Shown piece after piece: positions 50,243 to 59,900 of a stretch of DNA of 64,000 nucleotides. This stretch comes from Blastopirellula marina. Its GTDB lineage: Bacteria > Planctomycetota > Planctomycetia > Pirellulales > Pirellulaceae. The position numbers and the translations under genes are program-made. Each line of letters opens with the position of its first letter. Positions within the stretch are counted from its first letter, which is position 1. The notes below the pieces were generated by a model that saw only the letters and a program-made list of their open reading frames with translations, had not been told where the DNA came from and did no database searches. Location: positions 558,001 to 622,000 of the forward strand of contig NZ_PUHY01000006.1 of NCBI RefSeq assembly GCF_002967765.1, in the 5' to 3' direction.

Positions 50243-50275
50243 AAGCGGCATGAACTGAATCATGCCGCTTTTTTT
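50243..50275 (+). terminator. Rho-independent terminator
   Basis: Stem AAGCGGCATGA (50243-50253) and TCATGCCGCTT (50260-50270), an 11-bp perfect pair, encloses ACTGAA and is followed by more T to 50275 (seven T in all). It begins 24 nt after the small secreted protein's stop. Confidence 0.92.
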
Positions 50276-50382
50276 ATATCTCCATCGGTATGCGACTCCC
50301 TCGAATGAATCGACCGCGAGACCAGCATCTAGCAATCTGCCAAAAGTCGCCCTCCGAAGCCCCACCCTCAGCGGGTTCTTGA

Positions 50383-50411
50383 TTGCGACACTCTGGTTGT
50401 CTCAGTAGACT
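50383..50411 (+). promoter_or_regulatory. Possible housekeeping-type promoter for the ECF/Cache-kinase pair
   Basis: TTGCGA (50383-50388) and TAGACT (50406-50411) match the -35 and -10 consensus at four of six positions each, with an ideal 17-bp spacer. They lie about 50 bp before the GGGGGAG ribosome site. The matches are weak and planctomycete promoters are poorly known. Confidence 0.3.
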
Positions 50412-50445
50412 GACATTGCAACACAAATAGGGGGAGAGTTCCTAC

Positions 50446-50466
50446 ATGGGAACAAGATTGCCATGA
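50446..50466 (+). CDS. Possible six-codon leader peptide overlapping the ECF sigma start
   Basis: ATG GGA ACA AGA TTG CCA TGA. Its ATG is 8 nt after a strong GGGGGAG ribosome site, and its stop forms ATGA with the sigma factor's start at 50463. The sigma ATG itself has no good ribosome site, so its translation may depend on re-initiation after this leader. Expression is not shown; the frame is too short for any coding test. Confidence 0.3.
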   Translation: MGTRLP

Positions 50467-51101
50467 CCGACCACCACGATCCTGGGCAAACGATCGATGC
50501 ATGCATCAACCGTTTGAACGAGGGAGACCCGACCGCTGCATCGGAACTTTTGAATATCACTTGCGAACGCTTAACGCGGCTAACGCGTAGTATGCTAAAG
50601 AACTTTCCGAATGTGGCTCGCTGGGAACAAACCGATGACGTCTTCCAAAATGCCTCGCTTCGCTTCTTTCAGGCGCTGCGAGAAACACAGCTAACCGACG
50701 CCCGTCATTACTTTCGCCTGGCTGCCTTGCAGATCCGCCGCGAATTGGTCGACATGGCGCGGCGTTACCAAGGTCCCCAAGGGATGGGAGCCAACCATCA
50801 AACGCAATTCGTCGACCAACAAGACAACGAGCGTCCGCAAGGCTACGAACATGCCGAAGTGACCAACGACCCGGGTCACTTAGCCGAATGGCAAGAGTTT
50901 CATAGCCGCGTAGATCAGCTTCCTACGGAAGAAAAGGAAGTCTTTGACTTACTTTGGTATCACGATCTTTCCCAGGAACAAGCGGCTCATGTCCTTGATA
51001 CCAGTGTTCGCACCATTCGCCGACGGTGGCGTTCGGCGAGGTTGATGCTGCATGACGTGCTGTTAGGAACAGCAGTGGACAACCATGAAGAGGATGTGTA
51101 A
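50463..51101 (+). CDS. ECF RNA polymerase sigma factor
   Basis: A 212-residue sigma factor of the planctomycete ECF type. Region 2 (about 15-95) has WEQTDDVFQNASLRFFQAL and HYFRLAALQIRRELVDMARR. Region 4 (about 145-200) ends in LSQEQAAHVLDTSVRTIRRRWRSARLML. The kinase gene starts three bases after its stop, so both are one unit. Translation may be coupled to a tiny leader frame at 50446-50466 because no Shine-Dalgarno site directly precedes this ATG. Confidence 0.94.
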   Translation: MTDHHDPGQTIDACINRLNEGDPTAASELLNITCERLTRLTRSMLKNFPNVARWEQTDDVFQNASLRFFQALRETQLTDARHYFRLAALQIRRELVDMARRYQGPQGMGANHQTQFVDQQDNERPQGYEHAEVTNDPGHLAEWQEFHSRVDQLPTEEKEVFDLLWYHDLSQEQAAHVLDTSVRTIRRRWRSARLMLHDVLLGTAVDNHEEDV

Positions 51102-51104
51102 GCG

Positions 51105-53258
51105 ATGAGCGAGACATCACAAAGCCGCCTGGCTCAGATGCTTGATCAATGGGAGGAGGCCGCCGAACGAGGTGAAGATCTCGACGCTGCCTCGCTTTGC
51201 GCTGACGCACCTGAACTTAAGGAAGATCTCGAGCGGCAGATCGAGGCCCTCAAGGCGATGAACCAGCGTCTGCAAAACTCAGAAGAAACCACTCAGTGTC
51301 GCACGAAAGCGGGCACACCTCGGGAAGAGCCTGAGTATTTCACTTCGTCCCGTTTCGGAGAACTCCGTTGGCTCGCCCAAGGAGGCCTCGGTGCAGTCTA
51401 TCGCGCTCAAGATGACATGCTGCATCGCGAAGTGGTTCTCAAGTTCATTCATCGCCACATTAGCGAGAGCGAAGAGCATCGCAGCGTCTTCCGTCGCGAA
51501 GCGGAAGTCACCAGCCGCTTGGACCACCCTGGCGTCGTACCGGTGTACGGCCTGGGCGAAAGCTTCGATGGACGTATCTTCTATGTGATGCGTTACATTC
51601 AAGGCGAAACGCTCGACGAAGCGATCGCTCGCTTGCATCAAGGTGGCAGCAACTTCAATCAATCGCAGCTCCACAAACTGCTGGGGCAGTTTGTAACGGT
51701 CTGCAAAACAATTGCCTACGCCCACAATCGCGGCATCATCCATCGCGACATCAAACCGTCGAACATCATGCTCGGCAAGTATGGAGAAACGCTGGTCGTC
51801 GACTGGGGATTGGCGCAGCCGTTTGGTCGTGACGAACAGTTTCGCCAGACTGGTGAAGAGACCCTTATGCCCAGCGACAGCGATTCGAGCCAAGGTTCCG
51901 ACCATGGGGCTGGTACGCCTGCATACATGAGTCCGGAAGTCGCCGAGAAAGCGCTCGTGCTCAGTCCCGCGACCGATATCTATAGCCTCGGTGGTACGCT
52001 CTACAAAATCCTGACTGGCGTAGCTCCCTTCAACGGGAGCAGCTTCCCACAGATTCGCCAACAGATTCTCAGTGGTGACTTTCCTCCTCCGACACAACAC
52101 CAACGCCGCTTGTCGAAGGCGATCGAAGCAATTTGCCTCAAGGCGATGGCGCTCGATCCCAACAAACGATATGCCACAGCGCTCGATCTGGCCAACGACA
52201 TCGAAAGCTACCTGGCCGACGAACCTGTCCAAGCATATGCCGAACCTTCGACCCGTCGTGTGGCTCGCTGGTCGCGGCGACACCGATCGTTGGTGGGCAC
52301 CATGCTTATCAGCACGGCCATCCTGATGGCCATCATTACCGGATCCGCGCTGTGGCTGGGTTACATGGCCCGTAGCGAGCATGATGCGCGTTTGACCGCT
52401 GAACTCGCGAAACAGCAAAGCTTGCAGACTTCTGCGAAGTTCGCGGCGAAAACAATCGCTGGCCAGATCGACCTACGCTGGCGAATTTTGGAAGCGGCCG
52501 TTCGTGATTCGCAAATCAAAGAGGCCATGGCAACCATCAATGAAGAACCAGACGACGTAGCTCGCTGGGAAGGAGCCCAGGCCTGGCTAAACCAACAGTT
52601 CATTCAACTGCAGGAAGAGAACGCCCTCGATGTGAACAGTCTGTTCTTGTTGGATGTGGACGGCCGACAAGTTGCTCGTGCTCCGATGAGCAACACGATT
52701 GGTAACTTGTACGCGTTCCGCGATTATTTCCACGGCAAAGGGCACGACCTTGAAGAATCAAGCATGGACGTCGCTCCGATACAACAAGCGAACCTCTCGG
52801 CGACGTATTCCAGCGATACAAGTGATACGCTGAAAGTCGCATTCTCGGTGCCAATCTTCGCCGGTACCGGAGCCCAACGCAAAGTCATCGGCGTGCTCGG
52901 CATGTCGGTCGAACTGGGTGACTTTGGCATTCTCGATACCGATATCAGCGGAAACCAGATGGTCGTGCTGATCGATCTTCGTCCTGATACGATCGACGAC
53001 GTATCACAGCGAGGACTTATCTTGCATCATCCAGCGTTTGAATCGCTTGCCGGACAACGCCGCAGTACGCGGATCGATCAAGACACGCTCCAGAAAGTCG
53101 ACGCCGAAGAAACTTCGCTACGGCTGATCGACTACCTCGACCCGATCACCAAAGAACATTGGAATGTGGCGATCGAAAAGCTGGTTGTCGAGGGACGCCG
53201 GGGTCCGAACCGAACACCGGGCTGGGCCGTGATGGTCCAAGAGAAAGTCGGGCAGTAG
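51105..53258 (+). CDS. Receptor-like Ser/Thr protein kinase with extracytoplasmic Cache domain
   Basis: A 717-residue membrane kinase. The kinase domain (about 85-365) has LAQGGLGAVYRAQD, the Lys in VVLKFIH, HRDIKPSNIML and VVDWGLAQPF, i.e. DWG instead of DFG, as often seen in this phylum. One membrane segment lies at about 400-422. The C-terminal domain (about 440-710) resembles a dCache sensor (NSLFLLDVDGRQVAR, YAFRDYFHGKGHD, KVAFSVPIFAG, KVIGVLGMSVEL). It should sense a small ligand outside and phosphorylate cytoplasmic targets, presumably with the upstream sigma factor. It is followed by a very strong hairpin. Confidence 0.95.
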   Translation: MSETSQSRLAQMLDQWEEAAERGEDLDAASLCADAPELKEDLERQIEALKAMNQRLQNSEETTQCRTKAGTPREEPEYFTSSRFGELRWLAQGGLGAVYRAQDDMLHREVVLKFIHRHISESEEHRSVFRREAEVTSRLDHPGVVPVYGLGESFDGRIFYVMRYIQGETLDEAIARLHQGGSNFNQSQLHKLLGQFVTVCKTIAYAHNRGIIHRDIKPSNIMLGKYGETLVVDWGLAQPFGRDEQFRQTGEETLMPSDSDSSQGSDHGAGTPAYMSPEVAEKALVLSPATDIYSLGGTLYKILTGVAPFNGSSFPQIRQQILSGDFPPPTQHQRRLSKAIEAICLKAMALDPNKRYATALDLANDIESYLADEPVQAYAEPSTRRVARWSRRHRSLVGTMLISTAILMAIITGSALWLGYMARSEHDARLTAELAKQQSLQTSAKFAAKTIAGQIDLRWRILEAAVRDSQIKEAMATINEEPDDVARWEGAQAWLNQQFIQLQEENALDVNSLFLLDVDGRQVARAPMSNTIGNLYAFRDYFHGKGHDLEESSMDVAPIQQANLSATYSSDTSDTLKVAFSVPIFAGTGAQRKVIGVLGMSVELGDFGILDTDISGNQMVVLIDLRPDTIDDVSQRGLILHHPAFESLAGQRRSTRIDQDTLQKVDAEETSLRLIDYLDPITKEHWNVAIEKLVVEGRRGPNRTPGWAVMVQEKVGQ

Positions 53259-53291
53259 TGTGCGTGCTCGCTGGGATCGAGCTACGCACAC
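53258..53291. terminator. Strong 13-bp hairpin between convergent genes
   Basis: GTGTGCGTGCTCG (53258-53270) pairs with CGAGC-T-ACGCACAC (53278-53291), 13 pairs with one bulged T and a 7-nt loop. It starts on the last base of the kinase stop codon and ends 22 bp before the convergent lipoprotein gene's stop. There is no T-run, so it is a stem barrier or an intrinsic bidirectional terminator without U-tract. Confidence 0.65.
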
Positions 53292-53313
53292 CAGCCCTGA
53301 TGAAACCATCGCG

Positions 53314-53745
53314 TTAACGAGTCTTCTTCGGCTTGGTAAGCACGAAGTCGATCTGGTTGTCGCCATCTTTCACGTCGATCTCGGCAGGCTCGATCTCAAA
53401 ACCGACGTAAGGACTTGGCTTCTTGTTGGCGTTCTCACGCGTGTCTTCCGGCAGCGGGGCACTGTACTGAACGCGTTTGCGACCAGGAACAATGCCATCG
53501 CTGTCGCCATAAGTGCTGGCCGTGTAGGTGCCATCTTCAGCAATCGAAGCTGCACCTGGCTTGCCCATTTCCTCCGAACCGGGACCCGGAATCGGCAGAA
53601 AGTCGATGGTTCCTTCGATGACAGGTTCGCCTTCAAAGGTCACGGTGCCGTGAACGGGCGAGGTGTCGTACGCACCCTGCGAACCGCACCCCATCGAAAC
53701 CGTGACGACTAACAAAAACAAACCGGCGAATAATGGACGATACAC
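53314..53745 (-). CDS. Small lipoprotein with carboxypeptidase-regulatory-like beta domain
   Basis: A 143-residue lipoprotein. From the GTG at 53745 it reads as a lipoprotein signal (LFAGLFLLVVTVSMGC, lipobox Cys at about 19) followed by one beta-sandwich domain beginning VHGTVTFEGEPVIEGTIDF. A longer frame from an ATG at 53826 is open, but its extra residues do not look like a signal peptide. Such lipoproteins often follow DUF1559 pilin-like genes in Planctomycetes, as here. A hairpin-rich gap separates them. Function unknown. Confidence 0.8.
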   Translation of the reverse strand: MYRPLFAGLFLLVVTVSMGCGSQGAYDTSPVHGTVTFEGEPVIEGTIDFLPIPGPGSEEMGKPGAASIAEDGTYTASTYGDSDGIVPGRKRVQYSAPLPEDTRENANKKPSPYVGFEIEPAEIDVKDGDNQIDFVLTKPKKTR

Positions 53746-53833
53746 CTTAAAACACCCCAAGTAGGAGAGCGAAAACAAATGATGCAGAAAAACGATCCGA
53801 CAATCTTGCCCTGCGTGATCGTTCAATCAAGTA

Positions 53834-53902
53834 GGTGGCACGGCCGATCAAGGCGATGCCACCGAAACGTCATTCCAACGACTTGAACTGTGGGCTCAAG
53901 TC
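53834..53902. repeat. Two inverted repeats between pilin-like gene and lipoprotein
   Basis: GGTGGCA (53834-53840) with TGCCACC (53857-53863), and GACTTGA (53880-53886) with TCAAGTC (53896-53902). Both are perfect 7-bp pairs; the first gains an inner GCC/GGC pairing on the minus strand. They start 8 nt after the pilin stop. They could end most transcripts or protect the pilin mRNA, giving less lipoprotein than pilin. No T-run is present. Confidence 0.45.
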
Positions 53903-53910
53903 AGCCTGAC

Positions 53911-54978
53911 CTAGTTGTTCGAGATGACGTTGCCGTCGTTACGACCAGCCAAGTAGCTGTAGGCGTTGGTGTTGATGTTCTCGCTCAGGAACGAAACCGA
54001 ACCATCGCAATACACAAACTGAGCACCACCTGGGTGTTGGCTACCGAAGCTCTGATCAGAAGCATCGCCCACACGACGATTGATGTAGAACTGGCTGTTC
54101 GCCATGCGAAGTACGCCACCCAGACGACGCATTGCACAGCAGAAGCCGTTACCACCAGCCCAGATCGGGAAACGCGTATCGCTGACGCTCGAAGTGGTCA
54201 CGTGTTCGGAAACGGTCACTTCGCCAATCGCGATCGTGTTACTGGTACCGTCGGTAATATCAGCAAAGCGACGCATCCACGTTTCGGTGTTGTTATTGTC
54301 AGCACCGAAGACACCATTCATCGACGAACCCCAGTAGTTACGTCCGAGCGAACCTGGCGATTGACCACCTTCGACACCCGTGTTCCACGAGTAAGCGTTC
54401 GGCATGTTTGGGGCGTTACCACCGTAGTTCGATCCCATGCATCCCAGGTAGTTGCTCTTGGCAAAACCCTGATCTTCTTCAGCCGGCAGAACATCGCTTG
54501 GGCAGATGAACGCTTCCAGCTTGACCGTTGCCCCACCCTGACCTGCGACCGTTCCGCCGGTGTTGGCGTTCACTACGGCTGTTGGGTTCGAGGTGCTGCT
54601 CGTGCTGTCGTAAGTATCAACGTTGACGTGCGTACCCGACTTGTAAACTAGGAACGCCGGTGGGAAACCAGCCGACGAGCGAGTCGTCATCGCGGTGTAG
54701 AGGTTGTCCTGCTCGATGTACGGCAGCAAGTAAACACCCCAACCCCAGTTGTTCATATCGTCGTCGGTCGTACCGACTGGGAAGGCGCCGTAGGTATCGT
54801 GGAAGTTGTGCATCGCCAGGCCGAGTTGCTTCAGATTGTTCGAGCAGCTCATACGTCGTGCGGCCTCACGGGCCTGCTGCACGGCTGGCAATAACAAAGC
54901 AATCAGAACCCCAATAATGGCGATAACCACCAACAGTTCCACCAACGTAAATCCCTTCCGGGCAACTCGTGATGTCAT
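53911..54978 (-). CDS. DUF1559 pilin-like (type II/IV pseudopilin) protein
   Basis: A 355-residue protein. The N-terminus has the prepilin peptidase site [20 protein letters not shown] (cleavage after G9, E14 conserved) and then [17 protein letters not shown]. The DUF1559 domain follows, with Trp/Tyr-rich repeats and the C-terminal H-x-G motif in [21 protein letters not shown]1559 proteins are numerous in planctomycete genomes. They are thought to form surface pili or pilus-like fibres, but the role is uncertain. No ribosome site is seen. A dyad 136-159 bp upstream of the start (55114-55137) may be an operator. Confidence 0.94.
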   Translation of the reverse strand: MTSRVARKGFTLVELLVVIAIIGVLIALLLPAVQQAREAARRMSCSNNLKQLGLAMHNFHDTYGAFPVGTTDDDMNNWGWGVYLLPYIEQDNLYTAMTTRSSAGFPPAFLVYKSGTHVNVDTYDSTSSTSNPTAVVNANTGGTVAGQGGATVKLEAFICPSDVLPAEEDQGFAKSNYLGCMGSNYGGNAPNMPNAYSWNTGVEGGQSPGSLGRNYWGSSMNGVFGADNNNTETWMRRFADITDGTSNTIAIGEVTVSEHVTTSSVSDTRFPIWAGGNGFCCAMRRLGGVLRMANSQFYINRRVGDASDQSFGSQHPGGAQFVYCDGSVSFLSENINTNAYSYLAGRNDGNVISNN

Positions 54979-55506
54979 GGTAAAAACCGAAAAAACCTAG
55001 GCAAAGAATCTAGAAGAAATAAGACAACTCTTCGAATCCTAGATAGCAGCGCTCATTTGCTCAACGGAGTCAAGTTCAATTGGCAGAAACAAGAAATCTG
55101 CGGATGACAAATTGCAAATTAGCCCCGGGAAATTTGCCTTGAATCTCGCCACAGACCTCAAGACATCTTCACTTTATTGATGGCAAAACATCGGAATTTC
55201 CCGGCATTTACCCCTTAACTGCTGATAATGAAAAGCACACCGCCGCAAGCCCGCACAACGGGAAACCGCAACCCATTTAGGTGCCGCCCGAACTGCGGCA
55301 GAGGCCCAATTGGCAACCTGAATCGCTGCATCCCAGAGCTCGCCGAATCGACTCAACGCTTTTGGCATAAGGAAGGCCTCAGGAAATTTCTGGCAAACCG
55401 AAAATCTAGTTGTTACAAATTGAATCCAACAACTTCTCCCGACAACTCTTCCTCCCTCATTCTCCTCCGGGCAACGCCTGCCTGATGCAACGAAGCCCCT
55501 ACCAGC
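54979..55506. promoter_or_regulatory. Divergent intergenic region with two dyads, no gene seen
   Basis: The gap lies between the pilin-like gene and the SWIM gene. It contains GCAAATT (55114-55120) with AATTTGC (55131-55137), a perfect 7-bp dyad around a C/G-rich centre, and AGTTGTT (55408-55414) with AACAACT (55428-55434), about 75-100 bp before the SWIM start. Both could be operators. An open frame on the minus strand (55174-55578) has no support and overlaps the SWIM start. Confidence 0.4.
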
Positions 55507-56904
55507 ATGACTGCGGACCTCGATCAATTTGGCTACCACTATCCTTTCGCGTCCGCCGCAACCGACGCCGGGATTCAATTAGCTGCATGCGATCAGATGG
55601 CGCAAGCTAAGATTTCATCCGCTACGGCAGCTAAACATGGTCTCTTCCTGCAAAGCAAGCTGGTCTATCCCCGGCAAACGGCTCGAATGCTGCGAGCTTT
55701 AAGTCGCGTGGTTCGGACGCACTACTTCGATGCCCGCCCTCCCCAGCTCGATCCGATCGCGACCGCGAGTACCAATACACTTCGCTTCGAGGGCTTCAGC
55801 GGCTGCTGTGGAGCCTACGTTCGTCTCGATCTCGACCGAGCCGCACTAAATGCCGAAGAGATTCGATTCGGCACCACCAATGTCGATTTCAATGCTCAGA
55901 TGATTGGTCATCTCGATCAAATTGGTCAGGCCAGTGACGTTGCACTCGACATCTCACCCGAAAGTTTGGCCGTCGAACACGACAACAAGCGCGTGGTCGA
56001 AAAACAGGTCACTCTTCCCCGGCGGTGGATCAAGGGACTGTGCGAGGTTCAGGTCTATCAATCTCGGCTGCGGCTCGCCCATCGATTCTCTCCGGGGCTG
56101 ATCATGCCGTTGTTGCAGCAAGTCAGCCGTAACGCGAAGCATCCCGCCTACCTGACTGTTACCGCCGGCAAACCACGTTTGTCACCACGAGAAACGCCTG
56201 GCTCGATCCAGGTCGGCGGCATGCAGCGGCTCGATACGCTCCGTTCGATCTTGCCGCTGCTGCGCGAAGTCCATCTGTACGCCGATCCCGATTCCGGCGT
56301 CCATGCCTGGCTTGGCGAAGCCGAGGCGCTGCGTTACTGGCTAGTGCTTTCCCCCGAGCTTTATCGTGGTTTCTCAGGCGAAGGACAGACGCTTTCCCTC
56401 TTGGCGACCGGTGATTGGGAAGATCGTGTCGCGACGCTTGAAGATTGGCTCGCCGGTCGCAGTACAAATTCGATCAGTACAGCAGGCCCCGCCGAGACGA
56501 TCGACCCTGCGGAAATCGCCAGCACCTTAGGCTGGAGCGTCGCCGATTCGGAAGCGACCCTGGCCGCATTGGCTTCCAGTGGCCTGGCCGGCTTTGACGC
56601 GGCAACTGGCTACTACTTTCAACGTAAACTCCCCATCGATCTTTCACGCATCGAGAAGGATCAACCACGGCTCAAGCACGCCGCCAAGCTGGTTGCCGAC
56701 GGAGCCGTTCGCATCACCGGCGATCCGGCCAACAATGTGCGGAGCGCCGAGGTCGATAGTGGCGATCTGACCTACTTCGTTCGCCTAACCTCAACTGGGG
56801 ACACCTGCACGTGCCCGTGGTTCAGCCGCCATCAGGGAGACCGCGGCCCATGCAAACATGTCCTCGCTGCCCGTATCCTGACGCATCGAGAACAAGTTCC
56901 CTAA
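55507..56904 (+). CDS. SWIM zinc-finger domain protein
   Basis: A 465-residue protein with a C-terminal SWIM zinc finger (about 430-458): CTCPWF, then CKH after 11 residues, the CxC...CxH pattern. The rest, about 420 residues of mixed alpha/beta, has no family I can name with certainty. SWIM fingers bind DNA or protein. Stop and start are shared with the next gene (TAATG at 56902-56906), so the two proteins are made together. The start is upstream of any Shine-Dalgarno-like sequence, so it is chosen from frame and length only. Similar SWIM proteins neighbour MoxR/VWA and large repeat proteins in other bacteria (recollection, not checked). Confidence 0.85.
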   Translation: MTADLDQFGYHYPFASAATDAGIQLAACDQMAQAKISSATAAKHGLFLQSKLVYPRQTARMLRALSRVVRTHYFDARPPQLDPIATASTNTLRFEGFSGCCGAYVRLDLDRAALNAEEIRFGTTNVDFNAQMIGHLDQIGQASDVALDISPESLAVEHDNKRVVEKQVTLPRRWIKGLCEVQVYQSRLRLAHRFSPGLIMPLLQQVSRNAKHPAYLTVTAGKPRLSPRETPGSIQVGGMQRLDTLRSILPLLREVHLYADPDSGVHAWLGEAEALRYWLVLSPELYRGFSGEGQTLSLLATGDWEDRVATLEDWLAGRSTNSISTAGPAETIDPAEIASTLGWSVADSEATLAALASSGLAGFDAATGYYFQRKLPIDLSRIEKDQPRLKHAAKLVADGAVRITGDPANNVRSAEVDSGDLTYFVRLTSTGDTCTCPWFSRHQGDRGPCKHVLAARILTHREQVP

Positions 56905-59900
56905 TGATCGATGCGTTAGAAACAGCCATCCTCAGCGGCGATCGACAACAAGTCGTCCAGGTTCTCGCCTCAGCCAGTGAAGAGGAGCGAGCCGCGGCGT
57001 TGCGTCCGGTCATGATACGCTGGTTGGCCCTCAACCAAACCTTGAACGCTTCGCAATACTGCGACTTCAATTTGAACTCCGATGATCCGGAAGTTGTGAC
57101 GAAACGAGGCGAATTCGAGGCTAAGAAAGTCTTCGATCGCAATCCTCGTCAAGGCGATTCGGCCAGCGGCTTGGTACAACTCACTTGGTTCGGTCTGACC
57201 GATCTGAAACACTGTACGCAGGAGCCGTACATTCTTCGCTTTGAAAAGGAGTGTGCCCAGATCTTGGCCGACCGCAGTCCTCCGTGGCTCGACCAATGGA
57301 TCAAGGAAGTCGAACGGACGAAGGCACCTTACAAGATTACGCCTGTTCCGACGACCTATTGGGTCGCGCTGTACGAACAAGGCTTCCTCAAACAACTCGA
57401 TCGACGATTTGTCGGACGCGAAGATCATCGGTTGGGCCTGACGCCTGCCTACGCCGAGAACCGTGAGGCAACCGAGCGCATCTTTCGTGAGCTACCTCAA
57501 GTCTTGGAGCAAGTTTACGACGTACCTGGCGACTCGGAAGAATGGATGCGGCGTGAGGAATGGGAGCCGATTATCGATTGGCTCGTCGAAGAGAATTTGC
57601 TGGATCGAAAACGGATCGTCACCAACGCTTTGAATGCCATGCTCTCCACCCCATTTCGCAGAGCACATCGGCAACACTGCTTCTATTTCGTCAACGCCGC
57701 GATCCGTCCTTCCAACGCGGAAAGCATTGCGGTCCTTGCTGCTTGTCAGCCTCAGTGGTTTACCTTGCTGGCCGACGCGCAAGCAGCCACATCGAGCTGG
57801 GCGCTCGAACAACTTCTCCTACTGGAAAAGAATGACAAACTCGATGACGCCAATGCCGTCCTGGAATTACCCCAGATCTTCCACCATAAGTCCAAGCCGT
57901 TAGCCAAGAAGGCGGTCTCCTTCCTGGGGCGTCTTGCCAGGAAAGTACCGTTTAGGAACGACGCAGTCCGCGGGCTTACCTTCGCCTTGACGCATCCTGC
58001 CCGCGAAGTCCAAGAGGCCGCGAGCCAACTCTTGGGGAATCTGCTCGGTGACTGCGATACCGAAACGATCGAAGCGATCCGTCGACAGCAAGAAACGATT
58101 CCACCGACGCTGCAAAAACAATTGGAAGAAATACTTCCCGTGGCTCCCGTATCTGCAATCGCCTCGTCGGCGACTACCTGTGCGGCAGCAAAAAAGTCAT
58201 CGCTTGGCCTGGGAGATCGTGCGGCACGTATCCGAGCCTTACCTCCAGCCGTTGCTCAGCGGTTCCGCCTCAATGAAGCTCTCGCGGCCCTGGAATCTGG
58301 AAAACTGGCCGAACCAGGTACGTGGCGGATGACGCACGTTCGCGTTCTGGATCAATATCCGCGGCTGGCACCGATTGAGTCACTTGAAGAATTGGTGCGA
58401 ATTACCTCCGCCGCCGTTGAGACGTATGACGATCCAGACTTGGCAGATCGCATCGTCGAAGCAATCACACGTCTACGTGACGATCGACCGGCGCATTTCT
58501 CTGCGTTAACAGCCTCCCTACGTGATCGCGTTTGCCAGGGAAACACCCTCCGGCCCAAACAAGGCATCACCGGAAACTACGCCTGCCAGGCACTCGGACG
58601 TCTGATTGCGGCTTGGTTAGGGGGAAGACTGAAGCTGAGCTTTAACGCCACGCGAGATTCGTCCGACGTCACTTCCAGCACCGAGTTCCCTTTGGCTCAG
58701 TTATGGTGGGCAATATCCGAGCGACTGGCGTCCAATACCGCCTATCCGCTTCTCTCAGCGGCGACGCACCATGGTGGCTGGATCGATCCACGTGTTTGGG
58801 TGCAACGTCTGGAAACGCTCGAAGGCGATCAAGCCGACATTCTGGAACAAGACCTATGCCGAAGTATGCTGCGTCTGGCACCTGACCGCCGAGACGAAGC
58901 ATGGCAGTTGGTCGTCAAAGATACGTGCCAAGTTTCATCACGAATGACAAAGTTGGCCAGCTTCGTGCTGGAGCCAGGCAAGTCTTTGGCGGCTTATCAT
59001 GCGGATGACACTTGGCCGTTGACCGTTTGGATAGCAGCAATTCGTGCCCGTGATCCGTGGATGGACATGGCCGACGTTCTTTCTTCCGAGCAAATTGCGG
59101 AAGTTCCCACCGAACTTTGGAAACTGCCTGACGCCTGGCGACCGGCGAACTACCACTGGCAGGCTATTCCCGTGACAAGAGGTGGTACGAGAGCCAACCG
59201 TATTGAAAGCAGCCCCGTTCGCACGGAGGATCGCGATTCCCGCGAAACCGAACTGACGCGACTCTCCGAAGTTCATGGCGACCTCCAAGCGCGTATCCGC
59301 GAACAATCGACCGACATTAAGGAAGCGTCGCGTGCGTTTCGAGAAGTCGTTCAAGCAGAGAAAGAATTCTTTCATCAACATGGCTTCCTCACGGCGCAGC
59401 TGAACTACGTCCGTTACGCGGCGGCTCCTTCTCACTTCTACGCGTCCCAGGCCGGCGAGTGGCCAATGAAGCTCGATTGGTATTGGTCTGCCGCAACCAT
59501 CGCTTTGGCTCGCCACATCTCCTGTAATGGAAAGCCGGAAGAAGCCTACTCGCAGTTTCTGCTTCCGCTGCTTGAGGTCGATCGCTGCGTCACACCGATG
59601 GCGGCTCGGGCTCTGTGGATCGCCACCGCCAACAAAGATTCTGGTAACCAGGCCATCGCCATCGAAGTTTGGCTCGAACTGATTGCCAGCGATCGCTGCG
59701 AAACCCAGACGTTGATCGATGCCTGGGAAGATGTGTTAGCCGGTGGCTGGATGAATCTCAACCACTTGTCCGAAGTGCTGCAGCAAGTGGCCGCCACCAG
59801 TACACTCGCTGCCTGGCGAATCGCGCACCTGCTAGCCGAATTCCTTGTGCGACAAGCAAAATTTCCTCGTGATGTCGATCAAGTCTTGATCGCTCTCAAC

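Noticed and set aside
51279-52418. 379-codon minus-strand frame opposite the Cache kinase
   Set aside because: The plus frame carries all kinase motifs here; the antisense frame is an effect of GC-biased codons.
55174-55578. 134-codon minus-strand frame in the gap before the SWIM gene
   Set aside because: It overlaps the SWIM start and shows no motif or ribosome site.
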